From Flagellimonas onchidii (GTDB lineage: Bacteria; Bacteroidota; Bacteroidia; Flavobacteriales; Flavobacteriaceae), in assembly GCF_004804315.1 (NCBI RefSeq), contig NZ_SRXX01000003.1, positions 124,001-188,000 of the forward strand: 64,000 bases of DNA. Reading direction: 5' to 3'. This document shows, one piece after another, positions 56,714-64,000 of this stretch. Each line of letters begins with the position of its first letter. The first letter of the stretch is position 1. Both the position numbers and the translations under genes were made by a program. The notes beneath the pieces are model-generated. The model did no database searches. It saw only the letters and a list, made by a program, of their open reading frames with translations, and was not told the origin of the DNA.

Positions 56714-59086
56714 TTATTTTTTTTCGTTCTCTAAAAGTTGTTCTAGGGCAAAAATATCTGGAACCAAAACCTGTCGGGCCTTACTTCCTTCAAACGGACC
56801 GACAATCCCAGCGGCTTCCAACTGGTCAATAATCCTACCGGCCCTATTATATCCTAATTTCAATTTTCGTTGGATCAAGGATGCCGAACCTTGTTGTGCA
56901 TTAACGATTACTTCTGCAGCATCTCGGAACATGCTATCCCTGTCCGAAATGTCATAATCAATACCCGTGCCAGAGTCCTCGCCAACATACTCAGGAAGCA
57001 AATGTGCATCGGGATAGGCTCTTTGTGAACCAATATATTCTGTGATTTTCCCAACTTCGGGGGTGTCCACAAAAGCGCATTGCAAACGGGTGACATCATT
57101 TCCTTGGGTAAAGAGCATATCTCCTCTACCAATCAGTTGGTCAGCACCTTGGGCATCCAAAATGGTCCTGGAATCGATTTTGGAAGTTACCCTAAACGCA
57201 ATCCTGGCCGGGAAATTGGCCTTGATGATTCCCGTAATCACATTAACCGATGGTCGTTGCGTGGCAATAATCAAGTGAATACCTATAGCACGTGCCAATT
57301 GTGCCAATCTGGCAATTGGGGCTTCTACTTCTTTGCCCGCGGTCATAATCAAATCGGCAAATTCGTCGATGACCAAGACGATATAAGGTAAGAATTTATG
57401 CCCATCGTTCGGATTTAGCTTTCTAGATTTAAATTTGACATTGTATTCCTTAATGTTTCTTACCATGGCCAACTTCAACAACTCGTAGCGATTGTCCATT
57501 TCAATGCATAGGGAGTTTAAGGTGTTGATGACCTTGGTGTTATCCGTTATGATAGCGTCTTCGGAATCTGGGAGTTTCGCCAAAAAGTGACGCTCTATCT
57601 TGTTGTAAAGGGTTAATTCCACCTTTTTAGGGTCGACCAAAATAAACTTGACCTCGGCAGGATGCTTTTTATAAAGCAGCGAGGTAAGCACGGCATTTAG
57701 TCCAACAGATTTACCCTGACCTGTAGCACCGGCCATAAGCATATGGGGCATTTTGGCAAGATCGACCACAAAAGTTTCGTTACTGATGGTTTTTCCGAAA
57801 GCGATGGGTAATTCCATTTCGGCTTTTTGGAATTTGTTGGACGAAATCACCGAACGCATGGAAACAATTGTTGCATTTTTGTTTGGAACCTCTATACCAA
57901 TAGTCCCTTTTCCTGGAATTGGGGCAATGATTCGAATACCCAAAGCTGCCAGCGAAAGTGCAATGTCATCTTCAAGATTTTTGATTTTGGATATTCGGAT
58001 ACCGGCTTCAGGAACAATTTCATAAAGCGTTACCGTTGGGCCAATGGTCGCTTTGATTTGGGCGATGCCAATCTTATAGTTTTTGAGGGTACTTACGATC
58101 CGGTTTTTGTTTTCCTCAAGCTCTTCTTGGTTGATAGTAATTCCACCCCCGGCACCATGTTGATCTAGTAATTCAATAGGAGGGAATTTGTAATTGCCGA
58201 GTTCCAATTTTGGGTCAAATTCACCAAAATCCTTGACCAATTGGGCAGCTTTCACATCAGTTTCCTCTTTCTCTTCTTTGACCTCTTCTACCTTTAAATC
58301 TATATCCGATTCTTCTTCTTGCGGAAGGTTTACGTCCAGTCCGGCTTCATTTTGAAGAACAGGAATATCATTTTTATGAGTATAGGTGTCGACAGCAACA
58401 GGGATGCCTTCTTCTGGACTTAACTCAATACTGGTTTCGTCTATTGAAGTGTCAATGGTTTTTTCCTTCTTCTTGGCAAAATCTGATTTAAACTGTTGTT
58501 TTTGTGAACGAAAAAAATTGGCAAAACCTTCTGGTGTAAAATTGAACAACCGAACCAAAATGACCATCAAAACAAAAACCAACAAAAGAAAAACCCCGAT
58601 TTTTCCTGTATAATCTTGAAGAAAATCATTCATCTCATAGCCAATCAATCCACCTAACAATGGTCGTTCAATGGCAAAAAAGCCTAAAGCCATGGAAGTC
58701 CAGATAATACCTGTAAGACCCCATATCCATTTGTTGACCAGAGCTTTTGACTGCAATCCCAGAAACATATACAGTCCAGTAATGGCTAAAAGCAAGGGAA
58801 AAGCGAATGAAGCCAAACCAAAGCCTTTGTACATGAAAAAATGGCTTACACTGGCTCCAAATTTGTTGAGGAGATTACTGGCCTGGGCATTTCTATCCTT
58901 AAATTCAGATAGAATACTTTGATCCTCCTGCCAAGTAAAATAGTAGGACATAAAGGAGAAAAAGAGTGCTATGCTCAAGACAATCAATAGACTACCCAGA
59001 ATAATCTTATTCTGTTTGGAAAATCTAAATGAAAATCCTTTCTTGGCGGGAGTAGGTTTTTTGGATTTAGTCCTTTTTTTTGCCAT
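56714..59086 (-). CDS. ftsK: DNA translocase FtsK/SpoIIIE
   Basis: 790 residues. Four membrane helices (about 30-195), a linker rich in Glu and Lys (225-320), the alpha/beta motor domain (about 330-700; Walker A MLMAGATGQGKSVGLNAVL, Walker B YIVLVIDEFADLIMTAG) and a C-terminal gamma domain (about 725-785; KLGYNRAGRIIDQLEAAGI) that recognises KOPS-type DNA. It pulls the terminus region apart during division. Lies between dgkA (upstream) and lolA (1 base). Confidence 0.96.
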   Translation of the reverse strand: MAKKRTKSKKPTPAKKGFSFRFSKQNKIILGSLLIVLSIALFFSFMSYYFTWQEDQSILSEFKDRNAQASNLLNKFGASVSHFFMYKGFGLASFAFPLLLAITGLYMFLGLQSKALVNKWIWGLTGIIWTSMALGFFAIERPLLGGLIGYEMNDFLQDYTGKIGVFLLLVFVLMVILVRLFNFTPEGFANFFRSQKQQFKSDFAKKKEKTIDTSIDETSIELSPEEGIPVAVDTYTHKNDIPVLQNEAGLDVNLPQEEESDIDLKVEEVKEEKEETDVKAAQLVKDFGEFDPKLELGNYKFPPIELLDQHGAGGGITINQEELEENKNRIVSTLKNYKIGIAQIKATIGPTVTLYEIVPEAGIRISKIKNLEDDIALSLAALGIRIIAPIPGKGTIGIEVPNKNATIVSMRSVISSNKFQKAEMELPIAFGKTISNETFVVDLAKMPHMLMAGATGQGKSVGLNAVLTSLLYKKHPAEVKFILVDPKKVELTLYNKIERHFLAKLPDSEDAIITDNTKVINTLNSLCIEMDNRYELLKLAMVRNIKEYNVKFKSRKLNPNDGHKFLPYIVLVIDEFADLIMTAGKEVEAPIARLAQLARAIGIHLIIATQRPSVNVITGIIKANFPARIAFRVTSKIDSRTILDAQGADQLIGRGDMLFTQGNDVTRLQCAFVDTPEVGKITEYIGSQRAYPDAHLLPEYVGEDSGTGIDYDISDRDSMFRDAAEVIVNAQQGSASLIQRKLKLGYNRAGRIIDQLEAAGIVGPFEGSKARQVLVPDIFALEQLLENEKK

Positions 59087-59149
59087 TAATCTTTTAATCT
59101 GGGGGCTAATTTACAAATTTACGATGCGTGGGGCGTGAATGGATGTTGC

Positions 59150-59515
59150 TTATGCCAATTTTGGAGCATATATGATGACGCCGATAATGCAGGCAATCAA
59201 GGAAACGATCATTACAGCTCCTGCAGAAACATCTTTTATAAAGCCAATCTTTGGGTCATTTTCTGGTTGAATATAATCGGCAATTTTTTCAATAGCCGTG
59301 TTAATTCCTTCTACCCCCATGACCATTCCAATAGCGAACAATTGCATTGCCCATTCTGTTGGCGAAATCTCAAAATAGAACCCAACGCCTGTCATTATCA
59401 AGGCAATAACAAATTGGATTTGAATGCTTGCTTCGGTGCGTAATAGCAGAAACATCCCTTTAAAGGCAAAACCAACACTTCGAATTCTATTTTTGAGAAA
59501 AGATTCCTTAGGCAT
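59150..59515 (-). CDS. dgkA: Diacylglycerol/undecaprenol kinase family protein
   Basis: 121 residues, three membrane helices, typical length. The motif MGVEGINTAIEKIADYI contains the NTAIE active site of the DgkA/UdpK family. In Gram-negatives it phosphorylates diacylglycerol; in this group undecaprenol is also possible. Its start overlaps the end of tpx by 8 bases, and ftsK begins 63 bases later. Confidence 0.92.
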   Translation of the reverse strand: MPKESFLKNRIRSVGFAFKGMFLLLRTEASIQIQFVIALIMTGVGFYFEISPTEWAMQLFAIGMVMGVEGINTAIEKIADYIQPENDPKIGFIKDVSAGAVMIVSLIACIIGVIIYAPKLA

Positions 59516-60014
59516 CCATCAATGCTTCTAAAGCGGCTTTATAATTAGGTTCGTCAGCCGTTTCGCCAACTTGCTCGGTATGTACAACGTTACCATCTTT
59601 ATTGACGACTACTACGGACCTTGAAAGTAAAGATTCAAATGCGCTGTCAGCAAAGGTAACCCCGTAAGCTTTACCAAAATCCCCAGTTTTGTAGTCAGAC
59701 AACATATCCACATTTTCAATTCCTTCAGCTCCACAAAATCTCTTTTGCGCAAAAGGAAGGTCTTTAGAAATGCACAATACTTTAGTGTCTTCAAGTTCTG
59801 CGGCTTCTTGGTTAAATTGTCTTACGGATTGTGCGCAAGTACCTGTGTCGACACTTGGAAAAATATTAAGTACCAATTTCTTTCCTTTATAATCGGACAG
59901 TGAAACTGTTGAAAGGTCGGATTTCGTTAAAGTGAAATTTGGAGCCAATGTATTTAAAGTTGGTAACTCTCCTATTGTATTTGCAGGGCTTCCGCCCAAG
60001 GTAATTGATGCCAT
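59508..60014 (-). CDS. tpx: Thiol peroxidase Tpx
   Basis: 168 residues from ATG 60014 (MASITLGGSPANTIGELPTL). A longer frame reaches 60098 but would begin inside the terminator of the gene upstream, so I reject it. The catalytic Cys60 lies in SVDTGTCAQSVRQFN and the resolving Cys94 in FAQKRFCGAEG, as in E. coli Tpx (C61/C95). It reduces lipid hydroperoxides in the periplasm or cytosol; there is no signal peptide here. First gene of the block with dgkA, ftsK, lolA, lptF and ribBA. Confidence 0.95.
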   Translation of the reverse strand: MASITLGGSPANTIGELPTLNTLAPNFTLTKSDLSTVSLSDYKGKKLVLNIFPSVDTGTCAQSVRQFNQEAAELEDTKVLCISKDLPFAQKRFCGAEGIENVDMLSDYKTGDFGKAYGVTFADSAFESLLSRSVVVVNKDGNVVHTEQVGETADEPNYKAALEALMDA

Positions 60015-60066
60015 AGTTTTTGCGTTTAAGAAGCTGAAATTACTAAATATTCCTAAAGTAAACGTG

Positions 60067-60105
60067 TTAAAAAGAAGGCCCTTTGAAAAAGTTTTCAAAA
60101 GGCCT
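60067..60105 (-). terminator. Terminator of the peroxiredoxin gene
   Basis: On the minus strand AGGCCTTTTGAAAA pairs with TTTTCAAAGGGCCT, followed by TCTTTTTAA. It lies between the peroxiredoxin and tpx genes and rules out the long tpx start. Confidence 0.8.
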
Positions 60106-60170
60106 AAATAACTTTGTTTCAGTATGTGAATATTGGCCGCTCAAGCCAACTGCCTGTATGGCATCAATAT

Positions 60171-60815
60171 CTAATTCGCATGTTTAGATAGGTACTCTGC
60201 AACACCGCTTCGGTCTGCATGCATGGCTGTTTCACCATCCTGCCAGTTTGCAGGACAAACCTCTCCTTTTTCCTGAACGTGGGTATATGCATCAATAAGT
60301 CGAATGAATTCGGAAATATTCCTGCCAAGGGGCATATGGTTTACACTTTCATGGAAAATGGTTCCCTCTTCATCAATTAGATACGTTGCCCTATAAGTTA
60401 CGTTGTCACCTTCAACGGTAAACACCTTGGTTTCCTCGTCGTATTTTTCATTGGTAATGTCCAAAATACCTAGGATGGAGGCAAGATTTCTATTGCTGTC
60501 AGCAACCAAAGGATACGAAACACCCTCAATACCACCATTTTTCTTTTCAGTATTTAACCAAGCAAAGTGAACCTCAGCGGTATCACAAGACGCTCCGATA
60601 ACAATGGTATTTCTTTTTTCAAATTCATCCAATGCATTCTGGAAAGCGTGCAATTCTGTTGGGCAAACGAAGGTGAAATCCTTTGGATACCAGAACAATA
60701 CTATTTTCTTGTTTGATTCCTGAGCTTTTTTAAGAATATTCAACTTAAGGGTTTGACCAGTTTTGTCGATGGCATTTACCTCAAGGTTTGGAAATTTTTT
60801 ACCAACTAATGTCAT
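60171..60815 (-). CDS. 2-Cys peroxiredoxin (AhpC/Prx1 type)
   Basis: Reduces hydrogen peroxide and organic peroxides with thioredoxin. I start at ATG 60815 (MTLVGKKFPNLEVNAIDKTG), the family start; 14 codons upstream overlap the -7 box. 214 residues. The peroxidatic Cys51 lies in FTFVCPTELHAFQ, the resolving cysteine in GEVCPANWQDG near the C-terminus, and RATYLIDEEGTIFHESVN in between. TAACTTTG upstream (60846-60839) is a likely -7 box. Single gene with its own terminator. Confidence 0.95.
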   Translation of the reverse strand: MTLVGKKFPNLEVNAIDKTGQTLKLNILKKAQESNKKIVLFWYPKDFTFVCPTELHAFQNALDEFEKRNTIVIGASCDTAEVHFAWLNTEKKNGGIEGVSYPLVADSNRNLASILGILDITNEKYDEETKVFTVEGDNVTYRATYLIDEEGTIFHESVNHMPLGRNISEFIRLIDAYTHVQEKGEVCPANWQDGETAMHADRSGVAEYLSKHAN

Positions 60816-60838
60816 AATTTGTTTGATTTTTGGGATGA

Positions 60839-60846
60839 CAAAGTTA
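60839..60846 (-). promoter_or_regulatory. Candidate -7 box for the peroxiredoxin gene
   Basis: On the minus strand TAACTTTG fits TAnnTTTG, 24 bases before ATG 60815. Just upstream lies CCACT-GCAAATTCA-AGTGG, a 5-bp inverted repeat that may be a regulator site. No TTG at the usual distance. Confidence 0.45.
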
Positions 60847-61038
60847 TGGTTTGCCACTTGAATTTGCAGTGGATTTTCAGTTCAATTTGGTTTGATAAAG
60901 TACTATTTTCATTTGAGTAAAAAAGAATGAAATTCGTTGTGTGAATAGAAGCGAAAGAGTCTTATAGGTTCTAATTCGATAAAAACACACACAAAATCCT
61001 GATAATTTATCAGCTCTAAAATTCTGAATTGAAATTTC

Positions 61039-62520
61039 TTATTTTGAAGCCAATTGCTTGATTTTAATCCTGAAGGCAGCAAAAAGTAAAGTCATGAAAG
61101 GACTCAGCCAGTTAAAAATGGCATAAACAAAATATTCGGCTACGCTAACGCCCAAAACTCCACTGTGGTAGGCTCCACAGGTATTCCAAGGCACTAAGAC
61201 CGAAGTTACGGTCCCAGAATCTTCCAAGGTTCGACTTAAATTTTCCGGAGCCAAACCTCTATCATGATACGCTTTCGAAAACATTTTACCGGGAACCACA
61301 AGTGCCAAATACTGGTCAGACGCAGTAACATTCAATGCCAAACAACTGCCCACAGTGCTGGCAAAAAGCCCAAAGGTGGTTTTGGCCATTTTTAGCAGAG
61401 ATTCGGTAATACGCTCCAACGCGCCAATACCATCCATGATACCTCCAAAAACCATAGCACAGACAATAAGCCAAATGGTACCTAACATTCCAGCCATACC
61501 TCCCGACGAAAACAAATCGTTTAGAGCGGGGTCCGGAGTAGCTATTGAAGTATCTACGGTAATGGCATTCAAAATGCCCTTATAGGCCGATTCGAAAGTC
61601 AAGGTGTCACCTCCGCCTAAGAGAGTAACAACCTCTGGTTGGAAAATAAGAGCAAAAACTCCTCCCAATAGCGTTCCAATTAGCAAGGCGAGTAGGGGAG
61701 GTGCTTTTTTAACAATCAAAAAGATGACCACAAGGGGAACAATAAAAAGCCAACCATTAATATTGAACGCAGAACTTATGTTGGTAAGAATAGCTTCCGT
61801 ATCGGCAACTCCCGAGGTATCTATAGTGAAACCAAGAATGATAAAGACCACCAAAGTGACAGATATGGTTGGAACCGTCGTCAGCGCCATATACCGTATA
61901 TGTGAGAATAATTCTCCACCCGCCATAGCGGGCGCGAGATTGGTAGTATCGCTTAATGGAGACATCTTATCACCAAAATACGCTCCTGAAAGTACCGCTC
62001 CGGCAGTCATGCCCAAACTTACTCCGAGTGCCTCACCAATACCAACAAGTGCAATACCTACTGTTGCGGCGGTTGTCCAGCTACTACCGGTGGCAATGGA
62101 TATAATGGCACAGATAATCACGCAAGCGGCTAAAAATATGGTTGGATTCAATATTTGAAGTCCATAATAAATCATGGCAGGGATGATTCCACTTATAAGC
62201 CAAGTGCCAGCTAAAGCACCAACCATCAAAAGAATAAGTAGGGCTCCAGTAGTGGAGCGAATGTTTTCGGCCACTTCAGCAATCATTTGTTTATAGGAGA
62301 CATTGTTAAAGAAACCAACAATGGCTGCTACTGCACCACCCAACAATAAAATAAACTGATTAGAGCCACTAAGCGCATCATCTCCAAAAACATAAACATT
62401 ATACGCCAACATTCCGACCAATGCAAAGACAGGAATCAGCGCTTCCCAAATACTCAATGCTTTATTTTCTACAATATGCTCAGCTTGTCGGTACTTGGTT
62501 TTTTCCTCTTTTTTTGGCAT
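61039..62520 (-). CDS. nhaC: Na+/H+ antiporter, NhaC family
   Basis: 493 residues, about 12 membrane helices. Family marks: IATGSSWTTAATVGIALVGIG, GAYFGDKMSPLSDTTNLAPA, NVTASDQYLALVVPGKMF and LEDSGTVTSVLVPWNTCGAY. It exchanges sodium for protons, in line with a marine habitat. The N-terminus is a short polar region (MPKKEEKTKYRQAEHI). Single gene; the PLP enzyme gene stops about 70 bases upstream of its start in the same direction, so readthrough is possible. Confidence 0.95.
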   Translation of the reverse strand: MPKKEEKTKYRQAEHIVENKALSIWEALIPVFALVGMLAYNVYVFGDDALSGSNQFILLLGGAVAAIVGFFNNVSYKQMIAEVAENIRSTTGALLILLMVGALAGTWLISGIIPAMIYYGLQILNPTIFLAACVIICAIISIATGSSWTTAATVGIALVGIGEALGVSLGMTAGAVLSGAYFGDKMSPLSDTTNLAPAMAGGELFSHIRYMALTTVPTISVTLVVFIILGFTIDTSGVADTEAILTNISSAFNINGWLFIVPLVVIFLIVKKAPPLLALLIGTLLGGVFALIFQPEVVTLLGGGDTLTFESAYKGILNAITVDTSIATPDPALNDLFSSGGMAGMLGTIWLIVCAMVFGGIMDGIGALERITESLLKMAKTTFGLFASTVGSCLALNVTASDQYLALVVPGKMFSKAYHDRGLAPENLSRTLEDSGTVTSVLVPWNTCGAYHSGVLGVSVAEYFVYAIFNWLSPFMTLLFAAFRIKIKQLASK

Positions 62521-62589
62521 GAAGTCTGGTTTTGTTTCGGGTAATATTACGATTTTGGAGCTTGTTCTCCAAACCTTGGTCGAATTGCA

Positions 62590-63810
62590 TTAAGCCAAAG
62601 TCAACGAGCTTTCCAAGACTCCCAATCTTTTCATACAAGATTTCATGGCATCATAGGTTTGTTGGATATTGTTGTCCAGTCCTATAGAAAAACGAATCAA
62701 TCCTTGTGACAGCCCCAGCGCCTTCTGTTCTTCCAAAGGAATTTCAGAAGAAGTGGATGTCCCTGGTGCACTGAATAAAGTTTTATAGAAGCCCAAACTC
62801 ACAGCCAGATAGCCCAATTTTTCTTTTTGCATCAACTCCATCAACGCATTGGCTTTGTCCAGTGATCCTACGTCAAGTGTCAGCAATCCGCCGAAACCAT
62901 ATTCAGGGTTCATCTGGGATTTCATGGTGTGGTGTCCAGAATGACTTTCCAGTCCGGGATAAACTACTTTGAGTCCGTCTTTTTCGAATTGATGAGCCAA
63001 GAACTGCGCATTTTCGCTATGTTTTTTAATCCGGATATGCAGCGTTCTCATATTTTTAAGGATAGAAGCCGCTCGCAAACTATCCAAAGTGCTTCCTAAC
63101 AGCATTCCCGCTCCATTGTTGACATCTTTTAGACTTAAGCAAAAGTCTGATGATGCGCAGACTGCACCTGCCACGCAATCGCTGCTGCCGTTTATGAATT
63201 TAGTAAGACTGTGTACCACGATATCCGCACCCAATTTTGCAGCATTAATGCTCAAGGGTGAAAATGTGTTATCCACAACTAGGGGAATACCATGTTTTTT
63301 TGCAAGTTTTGAAAGTGCTGGAATGTCCGCCACTTCCAATAATGGATTACTCACCGCTTCGCAATAAATCATCTTGGTTTTTGAGGTGATAGATTGTTCA
63401 ACAACTTCAAGGTCAGTAATGTTCACAAATGAGGTGTTGATATCGAATTTTTTCAAAAAGTTTTTGAAAAGGGCATAGGTCCCACCATATATGGTGCGAC
63501 TGCTGACAATATGCTCGTTGCTATTGCAAAGTTGAAAGATTACCGCACTGATGGCTCCCATACCACTGGCATAAACGTTGGCTGCTTCGGTACCTTCCAA
63601 TTGGGCCATTGCTTCACCAAGATAAAGGTTTGATGGAGAAGAATGTCGGCTATAGAGATAGCAGCCCTCTGTATTACCCTCGAAAGTATCGAACATTGTC
63701 TTTGCAGAAAGAAAAGTGTAGGTTGATGAGTCGGAAATAGAAGGGTTTACCCCTCCAAATTCTCCAAAATATTGAAGATCCTGAATCTGCTCTGATGCTT
63801 TGTAGTCCAT
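62590..63810 (-). CDS. Cys/Met metabolism PLP enzyme (methionine gamma-lyase-like)
   Basis: 406 residues of the gamma-family of PLP enzymes. Marks: YSRHSSPSNLYLGEAMAQLE, ASGMGAISAVIFQLCN, YCEAVSNPLLEVADIPAL, VVDNTFSPLS, and the PLP Lys in VHSLTKFINGSSDCVAGA. It could cleave methionine or act in transsulfuration. A divergent gene starting as an Lrp/AsnC regulator lies 151 bases away, the usual arrangement for Lrp-controlled amino-acid catabolism, which favours methionine gamma-lyase. That assignment is inference. Confidence 0.93.
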   Translation of the reverse strand: MDYKASEQIQDLQYFGEFGGVNPSISDSSTYTFLSAKTMFDTFEGNTEGCYLYSRHSSPSNLYLGEAMAQLEGTEAANVYASGMGAISAVIFQLCNSNEHIVSSRTIYGGTYALFKNFLKKFDINTSFVNITDLEVVEQSITSKTKMIYCEAVSNPLLEVADIPALSKLAKKHGIPLVVDNTFSPLSINAAKLGADIVVHSLTKFINGSSDCVAGAVCASSDFCLSLKDVNNGAGMLLGSTLDSLRAASILKNMRTLHIRIKKHSENAQFLAHQFEKDGLKVVYPGLESHSGHHTMKSQMNPEYGFGGLLTLDVGSLDKANALMELMQKEKLGYLAVSLGFYKTLFSAPGTSTSSEIPLEEQKALGLSQGLIRFSIGLDNNIQQTYDAMKSCMKRLGVLESSLTLA

Positions 63811-63916
63811 TGGTTAGATTTTTCGATAAAATTCTACATATATTGATATAAAGTCAATTATATTGCTTAGTTATAGATAATAAATCTAAATTTTAATAAT
63901 TATTAGATTATTTGTC

Positions 63917-63924
63917 TATGTTTG
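63917..63924 (+). promoter_or_regulatory. Candidate -7 box for the Lrp-type gene
   Basis: TATGTTTG fits TAnnTTTG, 37 bases before ATG 63962. The whole intergenic region 63811-63961 is very AT-rich, as is typical for Lrp binding. No TTG is found at the usual distance. Confidence 0.35.
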
Positions 63925-63961
63925 TATTGAAAATGAGTTGATTACCTGAAAAATTATCGGT

Positions 63962-64000
63962 ATGGAATTGGATAAAATTGATAGACAGCTTGTAAAACTG
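63962..64000 (+). CDS. Lrp/AsnC-family regulator, first 13 codons
   Basis: The window ends after MELDKIDRQLVKL, which is the standard start of Lrp/AsnC transcription factors (LDxIDRxIL). It is divergent from the PLP enzyme gene and probably controls it. The rest lies beyond the window. Confidence 0.75.
   Translation, partial: MELDKIDRQLVKL

Noticed and set aside
59508..60098. Longer thiol peroxidase with 28 extra N-terminal residues
   Set aside because: The extension would begin inside the terminator of the peroxiredoxin gene, and the family starts at MASITLGG (60014).

Overview
The window is a piece of chromosome from a marine-type member of the Flavobacteriaceae (Bacteroidota), perhaps near Muricauda, Maribacter or Arenibacter; the genus is a guess. 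The evidence is promoters of the Bacteroidota type (TTG, about 20 bases, TAnnTTTG), AT-rich DNA, many short lipoprotein signal peptides, bacillithiol-type (YtxJ) and fasciclin proteins, a CarboxypepD_reg/TonB receptor, LytTR regulators, the gene order tpx-dgkA-ftsK-lolA-lptF-ribBA, and an AcnB-type aconitase. Most of the window is housekeeping DNA broken by small accessory patches. I see no CRISPR array, phage, transposase gene or rRNA.

Layout. 0-10 kb: the end of ytxJ, a lipoprotein, glyA, an unknown gene, then a signalling block (LuxR-type regulator, TPR histidine kinase, two tiny lipoproteins, a LytTR regulator with a dead receiver) and a three-gene operon (glutamine cyclotransferase, thioesterase, beta-helix lipoprotein). 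11-18 kb: the SRP RNA, a short-chain dehydrogenase, then an accessory patch with a zincin lipoprotein and two exported partners, one carrying a monothiol glutaredoxin domain; next fsa and a thioredoxin-fold lipoprotein without CXXC. 18-24 kb: an ABC-F ATPase, a frameshifted cadherin/BspA surface lipoprotein, a repeat-rich noncoding tract, a fasciclin protein and a cloverleaf-like repeat. 23.5-33 kb: pheT, a TlpA-like lipoprotein, leuB-leuA, an unknown conserved protein, and an rluA-type gene and panB separated by a four-helix-bundle gene inside repeat-like ends. 33-41 kb: SCO and TPR proteins, a VF530 protein, sdaA, dnaK and an orphan regulator with a Glu in place of the phospho-Asp. 41-51 kb: a PD40 protein, acnB, a relic of a TonB receptor, an intact TonB receptor divergent from a LytS/LytTR pair, and tRNA-Ser. 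51-64 kb: a TSUP permease, a DegT aminotransferase, the ribBA-lptF-lolA-ftsK-dgkA-tpx block, a 2-Cys peroxiredoxin, NhaC, a Met/Cys gamma-family PLP enzyme and the first codons of an Lrp-type regulator.

How it fits together. The window holds amino-acid metabolism (glyA, sdaA, leuAB, the PLP enzyme with Lrp), envelope building (lptF, lolA, dgkA, many lipoproteins), redox defence (tpx, prx, ytxJ, thioredoxin-fold lipoproteins) and three signalling sets. The least explained parts are the zincin cassette at 12.9-15.7 kb, the paired micro-lipoproteins at 6.7-7.1 kb beside two signalling systems, and the repeat families at 21.5-21.8, 23.4 and 32 kb. The last two seem to be linked: a 14-base sequence is shared between the 21.7 kb tract and the edge of the four-helix-bundle unit.
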